This document shows, piece by piece, positions 38,110 to 45,923 of a stretch of DNA of 64,000 nucleotides. Location: the NCBI RefSeq assembly GCF_000421465.1, contig NZ_ATXB01000001.1:1-64000 (forward strand), given 5' to 3'. The position numbers and the translations under genes are program-made. Each line of letters starts with the position of its first letter. Within the stretch, counting starts at the first letter, position 1. This DNA comes from Methylohalobius crimeensis 10Ki (GTDB taxonomy: Bacteria > Pseudomonadota > Gammaproteobacteria > Methylococcales > Methylothermaceae). The notes under the pieces were generated by a model that did no database searches, had not been told where the DNA came from, and was given only the letters and a program-made list of their open reading frames with translations.

Positions 38110-40248
38110 ATGAATCTGGTGCCATTTCCCATCATCAAATATATGCTTGCATGCTGTTTGCTCGCGGCGAGCGGCATTGCGCTTTCAGGTGTTGAAAACC
38201 GTGCCGCTGGCGAAGCCGCAGCCTTCGAAGTATTGCTTGAGGCCATTCATGCAAAATTTCAGAAGCTTCCCGCCCCAACCACCGATAGGGCCGACGGTCA
38301 CGCGATTTTCACTCATCCCTGCTCGTTCCCGCTGCCCGCGCCGCAACGGTTCGAGGCTCGAGCGTTGCGCGCCGAGGCCGATGACCTGAGGAATGACCTA
38401 GGGTTGGAGTTGCGCGGCCGCATCGCTTCCGACACTGTAACCGACAACGAAAATCAGCAGGCCTCCAGGGGCTATTTGGAATTATCCTGGGATTTACTCG
38501 AGGAAGGTTTCTTAGAAAACCGTGCTCAGGCGCGTGCTTTGAAGGCCAGAGCACAATTACTGGAACTCAGGGACGAAACCAACCGAATCAGAAACACTCA
38601 GCGCTGTGTGCAGCAGCGATTGGGCAAAGTTTTCGCGGGCTATACCGCTCGTATCCTGGCCTTGAAATTGGCGTTGATGGAGGCGATTTACCAAATCGAA
38701 AAACGCGCCTATTTCAAGGGTTGGCGCCGTTATGACGAGTTGGTGGTCAGCGATTCTGAATTGAAGCTCGCCCGCCACGAACTCAGTTACCTCTACGGTT
38801 CGCCTTATTTCGATGACGCGATCGGCACAGTGATAAATCCTCCCGCTATCGATATCGACATGGAAAAATTGATCGCGAACATACGCGCGGACGATGTGTC
38901 AGTTCGGCAAGCGCAACTGGAAAAGGAAATCATACGGCAGCAACAATTGGCTCGGAAAGATAACCAGGTGCGTTTTTTTTTGCGCGACAGTGTCTTGTCT
39001 CAAAATTCACTGGACCCTACCAATATAGCGGTCGGGGTAAGATTTCAGATACCCCTAGCGCGGAAATCGGATGCCGCTCTGCGTGAGCGTTACCACGCCT
39101 TGGATGAACGGAAGAAATTACGGCTTTGGGAGAGAGTGGCGCGAGTGCGCGAGATCTACGACGACGTGCGTTTTCAACAGAAACAATTGATTAAGCAGCA
39201 TGCCCGTTTTTTGCGCGCCGAAGAGCGCTTGCGCCAAACCTTGACCGAACTGAAACTGGGACGGCGAGACCTCTTGCCATTGGCCGCCACTCGTCTTCGA
39301 ACCATCCTGGATGCCGGATACGAGTTGATTCAGGCCAAACAATCCTTATATCAGCGCGTCAATCAAGTATTTGCCGCTGCCGGTGTATCGGTGAAGCCCG
39401 AATTTATCCATCCTTTGGACACCCGTTTCGAGGACCACCGAGCCAGAACCGGCCATAGAAGCCTTTATGTCTGGTCGAAAGCGTTCAATACTCAATCCAA
39501 TGAGCGTATTCTCTCTCTTGTACGCGCCCAGGGAATCGAGGAGGTTTTGCTTAGCGCGGGTAAATCGGTGAACAAGGACAAATTCGAAGCGTTTATCCGA
39601 GAGGCCCAGATCGCTGGTGTAACGGTTACATCAATTCTCGGAGCCAACGAATGGATTTTCCCCGAAAACCATCGACGAGCGGCGTTGGATGTCGCGATCA
39701 AAGCGGAACAGACCCGGCGCCTGCATCTGGATATCGAACCGCATACGATGCCCGGCTATCACGATGACGAAGCGCGCTATTTGCATCATTATCTGAGTTT
39801 GATGCGGACCCTACGTCAGATCATAGGCGAACGTTTTCTGAGCGTATCCGTGCCGGTGCATTGGCCCGAGTCGGTTTACCGTGAATTGGTGAAGTATGTG
39901 GATCAGGTTTACCTGATGGCATATGGCTCGGCCGATGCGGACACCATCGGACGGAGGCTCCAGAACGCGTTAAAGGCTATCCCCAAAGAAAAGCTGGTAA
40001 TCGCCTTAAACCTGCCGGATTTTCAGGACGCCTGGATGCTGGAACAAACCATCATCCACCTGTATGGCGGTTTACAAGTGGATCGTTACGCCCTGCACAG
40101 CCTCAAGTATTTTCCCGCTTTATTTGCCGGGTCGGCGGACGAACCACGCCCGTCAGGGTGGCGTACAGGGAGGTACAATCGTCAGGAAAGACGATTTGCA
40201 CAGCCGCAGGCTGCCCGTCAGGGTGGCGTACAGGGAGGTACGCCATGA
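38110..40248 (+). CDS. TolC-like outer membrane protein fused to a GH18-like domain
   Basis: A 712-residue secreted protein, first gene of a coupled operon. After a signal peptide (YMLACCLLAASGIALSG) residues about 80-430 are TolC-like: long helices (ALRAEADDLRNDLGLELRGRI; EEGFLENRAQARALKARAQLLELRDE) and a second repeat ending LKLGRRDLLPLAATRLRTILDAGYELIQAKQSLYQRVNQ. Residues about 445-672 look like a TIM barrel of the GH18/chitinase-like clan: LYVWSKAF, VLLSAG, LHLDIEPH (E543 possible acid) and QVYLMAYGS (601-607). The C-terminal 30 residues derive from a DNA repeat. It may export and trim or hold a polysaccharide; this is inference. ATG follows AAGGATGA. Confidence 0.72.
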   Translation: MNLVPFPIIKYMLACCLLAASGIALSGVENRAAGEAAAFEVLLEAIHAKFQKLPAPTTDRADGHAIFTHPCSFPLPAPQRFEARALRAEADDLRNDLGLELRGRIASDTVTDNENQQASRGYLELSWDLLEEGFLENRAQARALKARAQLLELRDETNRIRNTQRCVQQRLGKVFAGYTARILALKLALMEAIYQIEKRAYFKGWRRYDELVVSDSELKLARHELSYLYGSPYFDDAIGTVINPPAIDIDMEKLIANIRADDVSVRQAQLEKEIIRQQQLARKDNQVRFFLRDSVLSQNSLDPTNIAVGVRFQIPLARKSDAALRERYHALDERKKLRLWERVARVREIYDDVRFQQKQLIKQHARFLRAEERLRQTLTELKLGRRDLLPLAATRLRTILDAGYELIQAKQSLYQRVNQVFAAAGVSVKPEFIHPLDTRFEDHRARTGHRSLYVWSKAFNTQSNERILSLVRAQGIEEVLLSAGKSVNKDKFEAFIREAQIAGVTVTSILGANEWIFPENHRRAALDVAIKAEQTRRLHLDIEPHTMPGYHDDEARYLHHYLSLMRTLRQIIGERFLSVSVPVHWPESVYRELVKYVDQVYLMAYGSADADTIGRRLQNALKAIPKEKLVIALNLPDFQDAWMLEQTIIHLYGGLQVDRYALHSLKYFPALFAGSADEPRPSGWRTGRYNRQERRFAQPQAARQGGVQGGTP
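40148..40244. repeat. 29-bp direct repeat pair at the operon junction
   Basis: A 29-base unit (GCCCGTCAGGGTGGCGTACA... to GGTAC) occurs at 40148-40176 and 40213-40241. In the second copy GGCGTAC (40225-40231) and GTACGCC (40238-40244) form a hairpin whose loop holds AGGGAG, the ribosome-binding site of the adaptor gene. Confidence 0.8.
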
Positions 40249-41204
40249 AACTAAGAAACCGCAATCAAAATTTTTTGAACACCTTGCCGGAAGGTACCGC
40301 AAAAGTCAGTCGAACATCGAAAGTCCTGCATTGGGGGTATTTTCTCCTGCTGGCATTGCTACTGGTTTATCTTGGCCGTTATGTTTATCTGCGCCTCACT
40401 CAGATCGAAGGTTACGGGGAGGTGGTGATTGAGCGGAAACCTTTGGCTGCGGTGCGGGGTGGACGCATCGGAGCCTTGTCGGTGAAGGAAGGCGAGAAGA
40501 TACATGCAGGGCAAATGTTGGTGAGAATCGACGCCCAGGAGACCTGTTTGCCCCCGGAAGAGACCAAGTTGTTGCAAGCCGAGTACGACATTCAACAAAA
40601 ACGCGCCCACCTGGAAACGCTCCAGGCCAAATGGCGGGATCTCCATAGTGAAAGAATGCTACGCCGGGCCTTGGAACTGGACGACAGCCTCCGCCATGAC
40701 GAGCGTGAACTACCCTATCAAATCGCCTTGCTGAAAAAAGAGCTCATCCTGCAAAAGGAACATCTCAACCGCCTGCGCATGGCCAGACAATCCATGCCGC
40801 CGGCTACCGAATGCTTGCCCCAGTGGATCGAGTCGCCTGTTTCCGGCCGGGTGAATCGGGTGTTGAAACATCCCTTCGAGGTGGTCAAGACGGCCGAAAC
40901 CGTCCTGATGGTAGAGCCGGCGGAAGCCGATGTAATGATCGAAGGATATCTGAGCAAATACGATTTCAAGTCTTTGTTCGTGGGCAAGGAAATGACCGTG
41001 TTATTTCCGGATGAGAAAACTGGCAAGGGTCGTATCGTAGCCATTCATTCGGCGGCATATGCCTTTCCCGAACGAAAATGGCAGGAATACGAGCCCGCCG
41101 ACAGCCCCCTGCGTGTCACTATTGCGCCGGAAGGCCCGGGGGAGGCGAAGAAATGGAGAGCTTATAACTTGTTGCGGGTTGAACTTCGGGGGGCTCAAAT
41201 ATGA
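40245..41204 (+). CDS. HlyD-family membrane fusion protein of the polysaccharide operon
   Basis: A 319-residue adaptor with one membrane helix (residues about 28-46, GYFLLLALLLVYLGRYVYL), a lipoyl-like half (VIERKPLAAVRGGRIGALSVKEGEKIHAGQMLVRIDAQ), a coiled-coil region (about 110-195), a second lipoyl half (IESPVSGRVNRVLKHPFEVVKTAETVLMVEPAEADVMIEGYL) and a short barrel. Its ATG overlaps the upstream stop (ATGA), and its stop overlaps the next gene (ATGA). In alginate synthesis an HlyD-like part (Alg44) works with a family 2 synthase; a similar bridging role between the synthase and the TolC-like protein is inferred. Confidence 0.83.
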   Translation: MKLRNRNQNFLNTLPEGTAKVSRTSKVLHWGYFLLLALLLVYLGRYVYLRLTQIEGYGEVVIERKPLAAVRGGRIGALSVKEGEKIHAGQMLVRIDAQETCLPPEETKLLQAEYDIQQKRAHLETLQAKWRDLHSERMLRRALELDDSLRHDERELPYQIALLKKELILQKEHLNRLRMARQSMPPATECLPQWIESPVSGRVNRVLKHPFEVVKTAETVLMVEPAEADVMIEGYLSKYDFKSLFVGKEMTVLFPDEKTGKGRIVAIHSAAYAFPERKWQEYEPADSPLRVTIAPEGPGEAKKWRAYNLLRVELRGAQI

Positions 41205-42667
41205 CAAACCGGCAGGACGGCCGATTTGGACACTCTTCACTCCGCCAGAAGGGTGCGAGCCCGGGAAGACGAAGTATCAGGCGAGCGTGCTGGCTGGGGA
41301 CGACGGATGATCCGGCTTTGCCAGCCAATAAAGTATTTATCAGCGGGGATGCGGGACAGGCCGCTCGCCAGGAAAATGTGGCATTTTGGCTGGTGGACGC
41401 AACCTCGGATGAGGTCGAGGTTCGCGACGAGGTGGCTGATCTGCGTCGGCATGGGCAGCCGTCGGTTTATCTGAGGCCGATTGTTCTTATCGCTCGCCCC
41501 GGATTCAAGCGACGCCTAGGTCAAGACGAAACCGTGTCCGTTTCGGATCTGGACGAAGCCATGATCGATCGTTTGGTGGCTCGGTTCGAATCGGTCAACC
41601 AGTGGTTGGACCAAGTCGCACAGATTGGAGACGGTCCCGATACCAGCTTGATGTTCCGGGTGCTGCGCATGCTGGCCAGTCGCGGAGAGGAAGTCGATCC
41701 AGTGCGCGATGCGGGGGTATTGTCCGGCTTCAGCTATCCCTTGCTGGAAGCGCTGACCGACGGGGATTCGGACAGCCTCTTGCGCGTCTTGGAAATGCTG
41801 GAAACCCAACGGTTGATTGTTGGCCAATTCGCGACCAAAGCGTTTTTTTGCGTGCATTGTGGCTGCGCCTTCCTGAATTTCAAGGAAATCTGTCCGCAAT
41901 GCCAGGCCGAGGATTTAGATCAGCATGAATTAATCCATCATTTTCGTTGCTCTTATGTGGGCGAGAGGGACGAATTCGGACAAGGCGAGGAAAAAATTTG
42001 TCCGAAATGCGAGCGCAAACTCAAGCATATCGGTGTCGATTACGACAAACCTTCCACCATCTATCGGTGCAACCGTTGCCGTCACAGATTTCAGGAACCA
42101 TTAATCGTCACCGAGTGTTATCACTGCGGCCGCCGCACCGAACCGGAACATCAACTCCTGCGTGTAATCAAGTCGTACCGAGTGACTGCCATGGGCGATA
42201 ACGCCGCGCTTTTCGGTCTGGATAACCTGTTTTCCAAAATGTTGGAGCCCAGCTTCCATCTGATGGGTCAGGCCGAATTCAGGCACTTTCTCCAAATCGA
42301 GAAGGAACGCATTCATCGCTACCAAATTTCGGTGAGCACGCTGGTATTCATTTATCTGGACGTGGAGGCGCTGTATCTGCAATTGGGGGCGAAGGCTCCG
42401 CGCTTGTTCGAGGAGTTGACCGGTTTGTTCAAGACCTTGCTGAGGAAATCCGATCTCATCACGAGCCATAATGAATCCTTGTTCGTGTTGCTGTTGGTGG
42501 AAACCTCGGAAGATGGAGCAAAAACCGCGCTGGCGCGCTTCACCGAGGCGGTCGATCGGATGATCCATCATAATCTGGGCCACCCCATGACGATCACCAG
42601 CCGAATCGAGCCGGTTCGGTATGAAACCGACCTGAAACGAAGCCTGGATCAATTCCTGGAGCGCTGA
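41201..42667 (+). CDS. TackOD1 zinc-ribbon protein with degenerate GGDEF domain (putative c-di-GMP receptor)
   Basis: A 488-residue cytoplasmic protein. Residues about 150-310 match the TackOD1 output domain: LMFRVLRMLASRG, GFSYPLLEAL, then metal-ligand pairs C217/C220, C231/C234, HHFRC250, C267/C270, IGVDYDK, C290/C293 and C306/C309. Residues about 345-488 resemble a GGDEF domain in which the signature is NESLF (424-428), so cyclase activity is not expected. The I-site RKSD (415-418) is kept exactly five residues before it, the spacing of c-di-GMP inhibitory sites. This is like PelD. Its start and stop overlap the neighbouring genes. Role as c-di-GMP sensor for the synthase is inferred. Confidence 0.75.
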   Translation: MTNRQDGRFGHSSLRQKGASPGRRSIRRACWLGTTDDPALPANKVFISGDAGQAARQENVAFWLVDATSDEVEVRDEVADLRRHGQPSVYLRPIVLIARPGFKRRLGQDETVSVSDLDEAMIDRLVARFESVNQWLDQVAQIGDGPDTSLMFRVLRMLASRGEEVDPVRDAGVLSGFSYPLLEALTDGDSDSLLRVLEMLETQRLIVGQFATKAFFCVHCGCAFLNFKEICPQCQAEDLDQHELIHHFRCSYVGERDEFGQGEEKICPKCERKLKHIGVDYDKPSTIYRCNRCRHRFQEPLIVTECYHCGRRTEPEHQLLRVIKSYRVTAMGDNAALFGLDNLFSKMLEPSFHLMGQAEFRHFLQIEKERIHRYQISVSTLVFIYLDVEALYLQLGAKAPRLFEELTGLFKTLLRKSDLITSHNESLFVLLLVETSEDGAKTALARFTEAVDRMIHHNLGHPMTITSRIEPVRYETDLKRSLDQFLER

Positions 42668-43983
42668 TGTTTCTAGACCGGGCTTTCGCCTTCCTGTATG
42701 GCCTCGATCCTCACCGACTGATCGAATATTTCTGGCCCTTTCTATTGTTCGATTTCGTGCGTTATCTGGGGCTCGATCTTTTGATCGTGTTCGTGTATCT
42801 GCCCCGTCGCTGGTGGCAACGTACGCGGGGGCGCCGGCGGGCACTGGCCAAGTTATATCGGCTGTACCCTTTGGTTTCGATCATCGTGCCGGGAAAGAAC
42901 GAAGGCGAACATATTCCGCGCCTTGCGGTTTCCTTGCACCAGCAAACCTATGGAAACTATGAATTGATCATCGTCGATGACGGCTCGGACGATCATACCG
43001 AAACCATCTGCCGCCGGTTGGAACGTGAAGGCGCGATCGACCGCTTCATCCGTAACGAGTTCCGAGGGGGCAAGGCTTCAGCCGCCAATACCGCGCTTGC
43101 CTATGCCAATGGCGACTACATTATTCATATCGATGCCGACTCCCATCTGGATGATCGGTCCATCGAAACCATCCTGCTGCCATTTTTCATGGATGCCCAA
43201 GTGGGAGCGGTCGGCGGCGATGTGCGCGTGGCTAATTCCAAAACCAGTCTCGCCACGCGGCTTCAGACCATTGAATATATGAAGTCCATCTCCACCGGTC
43301 GGACCATCGCCTCCCTGCTAGGATTGCTGCGCATTATCGCCGGCGCGCACGGGGCGTTCAGGAAGGATATCCTGAAAAGGTTGCATGGCTGGGATGTGGG
43401 GCCGGGTCTGGATGGCGATATCACCTTGAAAATCCGCAAACTGGGCTACAAGGTGGTACACGAACCCCAGGCGATTTGCTACACCAATGTGCCTTCCCGC
43501 TTCGCCAAGCTGGCCCGCCAACGGTTCCGCTGGGACCGGTCGCTGGTGCGTTTTCGTTTGCGCAAGCACCGGGATTTATTGTTTCCGGGCCTACGGTTTA
43601 ATTTCTTCAATTTTCTGACCGTGGCCGACAATGTGTTTTTTAACCTGTTGCTGAATTTCAAATGGTGGGCCTATATCGCCCAGCTGCTTTTGATCTCACC
43701 GGTCGAGGACAAATTGGTATACATCGTATTCCTCAATTATGTTTTTTATTTGGGGATGAATATCGGGGAATACGCGATCGCCGCGCTCATTTACGGTGCC
43801 ACCATGTCGGTCCGGGAATTGAAAGTCTTGCCATATCTGCCATTGATGCCGTTTTATACCGGTCTGTTTATGAGAACGGTCAGAAGCTATGCCTATCTGA
43901 TGGAGCTGATCGTCAAGTCTTCGTATTATGATCGCTGGAATCCGTGGAAAGTATCCAGAATATCCAAGCAGGAAAGAATGTAA
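42667..43983 (+). CDS. Processive family 2 glycosyltransferase (polysaccharide synthase)
   Basis: A 438-residue inner-membrane synthase. An N-terminal helix pair (about residues 20-45) precedes a GT2 domain with SIIVPGKNEGEHIPRL, VDDGSDD (104-105 DD), HIDADSH (DAD at 156-158), LDGDI (249-252) and the processive-synthase motif QRFRW (285-289). At least four C-terminal helices follow (about 310-420). This layout is like PgaC, Alg8 and BcsA, which polymerise and translocate glycans. Its ATG overlaps the TackOD1 gene stop by one base. The sugar used cannot be told. Confidence 0.88.
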   Translation: MFLDRAFAFLYGLDPHRLIEYFWPFLLFDFVRYLGLDLLIVFVYLPRRWWQRTRGRRRALAKLYRLYPLVSIIVPGKNEGEHIPRLAVSLHQQTYGNYELIIVDDGSDDHTETICRRLEREGAIDRFIRNEFRGGKASAANTALAYANGDYIIHIDADSHLDDRSIETILLPFFMDAQVGAVGGDVRVANSKTSLATRLQTIEYMKSISTGRTIASLLGLLRIIAGAHGAFRKDILKRLHGWDVGPGLDGDITLKIRKLGYKVVHEPQAICYTNVPSRFAKLARQRFRWDRSLVRFRLRKHRDLLFPGLRFNFFNFLTVADNVFFNLLLNFKWWAYIAQLLLISPVEDKLVYIVFLNYVFYLGMNIGEYAIAALIYGATMSVRELKVLPYLPLMPFYTGLFMRTVRSYAYLMELIVKSSYYDRWNPWKVSRISKQERM

Positions 43984-44033
43984 GCACTTCTTTTATATCG
44001 ATTCTTCCCTTTCTGGAGTTTGAGAAAATGACT

Positions 44034-45923
44034 TCAGGCGGTTTCAATCCGATTGCGGCCTTTTTCCTTGGCTCGGTAGAGCGCTTCGTCGGCCAAGTGG
44101 AGCAGTTGTTCCAGATCACGAGCGGGGGGGCAGGCCCCCAAACCAATGCTGACTGTGACCGGGCGTTTCAGCGTTAACTCCGTCGGCTGGTGACTCAGGA
44201 GATGACGGCGTAGGCGTTCAGCCAATTTTCCGGTAGCGGCAAGGTCTGCGTTGGGAACGATGGCGAGAAATTCTTCTCCGCCCCAGCGGCATAATACATC
44301 GGAAGCACGCAACGCTTTTTGCATGGTCTGGGCGGCATGTTGGAGCACTTGGTCGCCGGCGGTATGGCCAAGCGAGTCGTTGATGCTCTTGAAGTGATCG
44401 AGATCCAGAATCATTATCCCCAAGGGTCGGGCGTAGCGGTGGGTGGCGGCCAATTCCTGCTGCAATCGCTGCTGAGCGTAGCGGCGGTTGGGCAGGCCGG
44501 TCAACAGATCGGTGTTGGCGAGTTGCTCCAATTTACGATTGGCCAAGGACAATTCCTTCGCTTTGTGTTCCAGTTCGGTGCGCTCCTTGGCAAGCTCGAC
44601 CTGCAAAGCGGCGATTCGCTGGCTGGCGCGGATGCGTGCCAGGAGCACCTTGAGATTGATTGGTTTGGTCACGTAGTCGTCGATGCCGGCTTCGAAGGCT
44701 TCCACCAGATCGTCCTCGCTTTCATTGGCGGTGAGCATGATGAGATAGAGATGGGGTCCTAGCGAAGATCGACGTAAATTACGAGATAGGGTCAAGCCGT
44801 CCACAGGCTGCATGGTCCAGTCGGTCACCACCAATTGGGGCGGGTTTTCGAGAATCATTTTGAGGGCTTCCCGGCCGTCGCGGCAAGTACGTACCCGATG
44901 ATCGGCTTTTTGGAGTTGCTTGGACAATTTGGCCAACAGGACTGGATCGTCATCCACCAGGACAATATCCAATCCTGGCATGGATTGGAGCAGGGGCGAC
45001 CGGCCGGTCGCCCCTGCTTGCTCCTTGGGGGGGAATTCCGGCGGCAAGTCGGTGCGCACTTCGATCACTTTTCCCCACGCATGCCAGGCCGTTTCGACCT
45101 CTTCGAGAAAATCCGGGAGGCTATCTTGGTCCAATTCATGATTGCTGGCGTGCCATTCGAGTGCCGGCAAGTGTTCATCGCGTGCCTGGGCCAGGCACCA
45201 GGCGGTGATGGTCCGGGCGAAGGCGATTTGACGGGCGAGGATTTGGGTCCGAGTGTCGGATGCGGAGGCAGGTTCCTTAGAGTGAGCCAGGGCGTCGCGG
45301 AAGATTTCGGGTAGGCCCCAGTCCGCCAAAAGCAGCACGGTGAGTTTTTCCTGATCGATGGCGAAGTGCTTGCGTTCCAGATTCAGCAGGGGCGATCGGC
45401 CGGTCGCTCCTGCTATTTCGTCGCTTCCAGCCTTTTCCAGACACCGAGCGTATTCCTTCGGCCAGACGGTTGCCAGGGCAAGTCGCCCGATATCGGCCAA
45501 AAGACCCAAGGTAAAGGTTTCTTCCGGTGCGATGATTCGGTTGCGGTGAGACAAGAAACTCAATGCTACCGCCATCGCCAGGGAGCCAGCCCAGTAGCGC
45601 TCGTAATTGAAATTTCGGCATGCGCCGCCGCGGTATTTCCCCACCAGTGACAACCCTAATACAAGATTGCGCACGCCACCCATGCCGATTCGAATCACCG
45701 CGTCCTGGATCGCTACAATCGGCCGCCGGGGCGCGATCAAAGCAGAATTGGCGAATTTTAACAGGCGGCTGGTGAGTGCGGGATCGGCTTGGATGAGATG
45801 GGCTAGATCTTCCAAGGAGGCATTGTCCCGGCTGGTTAATTCCAGCATCTTCAAGGCGATCCCGGAAGGGGAAGGAAGACGGTCGGTTGCCTTCAATTCC
45901 TCGAAATTGAATTCATTCAGCAT
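44034..45923 (-). CDS. HDOD-REC-GGDEF response regulator (diguanylate cyclase)
   Basis: A 629-residue regulator. An N-terminal HDOD domain (about residues 9-230), a receiver domain (about 318-440, phospho-acceptor D368 in VVTDWTM, K420 in TKP), a coiled coil and a C-terminal GGDEF domain (about 465-629) with an active GGEEF (548-552) and an I-site RASD (539-542). It should make c-di-GMP on phosphorylation. Two copies of [10 protein letters not shown] (171-180 and 303-312) come from palindromic DNA repeats. The ATG at 45923 overlaps the kinase gene by 11 bases; an in-frame TTG at 45941 is possible. Confidence 0.9.
   Translation of the reverse strand: MLNEFNFEELKATDRLPSPSGIALKMLELTSRDNASLEDLAHLIQADPALTSRLLKFANSALIAPRRPIVAIQDAVIRIGMGGVRNLVLGLSLVGKYRGGACRNFNYERYWAGSLAMAVALSFLSHRNRIIAPEETFTLGLLADIGRLALATVWPKEYARCLEKAGSDEIAGATGRSPLLNLERKHFAIDQEKLTVLLLADWGLPEIFRDALAHSKEPASASDTRTQILARQIAFARTITAWCLAQARDEHLPALEWHASNHELDQDSLPDFLEEVETAWHAWGKVIEVRTDLPPEFPPKEQAGATGRSPLLQSMPGLDIVLVDDDPVLLAKLSKQLQKADHRVRTCRDGREALKMILENPPQLVVTDWTMQPVDGLTLSRNLRRSSLGPHLYLIMLTANESEDDLVEAFEAGIDDYVTKPINLKVLLARIRASQRIAALQVELAKERTELEHKAKELSLANRKLEQLANTDLLTGLPNRRYAQQRLQQELAATHRYARPLGIMILDLDHFKSINDSLGHTAGDQVLQHAAQTMQKALRASDVLCRWGGEEFLAIVPNADLAATGKLAERLRRHLLSHQPTELTLKRPVTVSIGLGACPPARDLEQLLHLADEALYRAKEKGRNRIETA
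44990..45017. repeat. Perfect 28-bp palindrome inside the cyclase gene
   Basis: The half-site is GCAGGGGCGACCGG, repeated as a perfect inverted copy. It encodes part of GATGRSPLL between the HDOD and receiver domains. It resembles REP-type repeats with a GGCGACCGGCCGGTCGCC core seen in many proteobacteria. Confidence 0.88.
45385..45414. repeat. Imperfect 30-bp palindrome inside the cyclase gene
   Basis: A diverged copy of the 44990 palindrome (arms AGCAGGGGCGATCGG and CCGGTCGCTCCTGCT). It encodes a second [10 protein letters not shown] in a loop of the HDOD domain. Confidence 0.82.

Noticed and set aside
38309-38554. Open frame on the opposite strand of the TolC-GH gene
   Set aside because: Low-complexity composition and no start signal; it mirrors codon structure of the real gene.
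40148-40241. Assembly duplication artefact
   Set aside because: The two copies are separated by unrelated sequence and only 29 bp long, which is more like a short dispersed repeat; read data would be needed to exclude error fully.
41201-42667. Active diguanylate cyclase
   Set aside because: The signature is NESLF rather than GGDEF, so catalytic residues are missing; only the I-site is kept.
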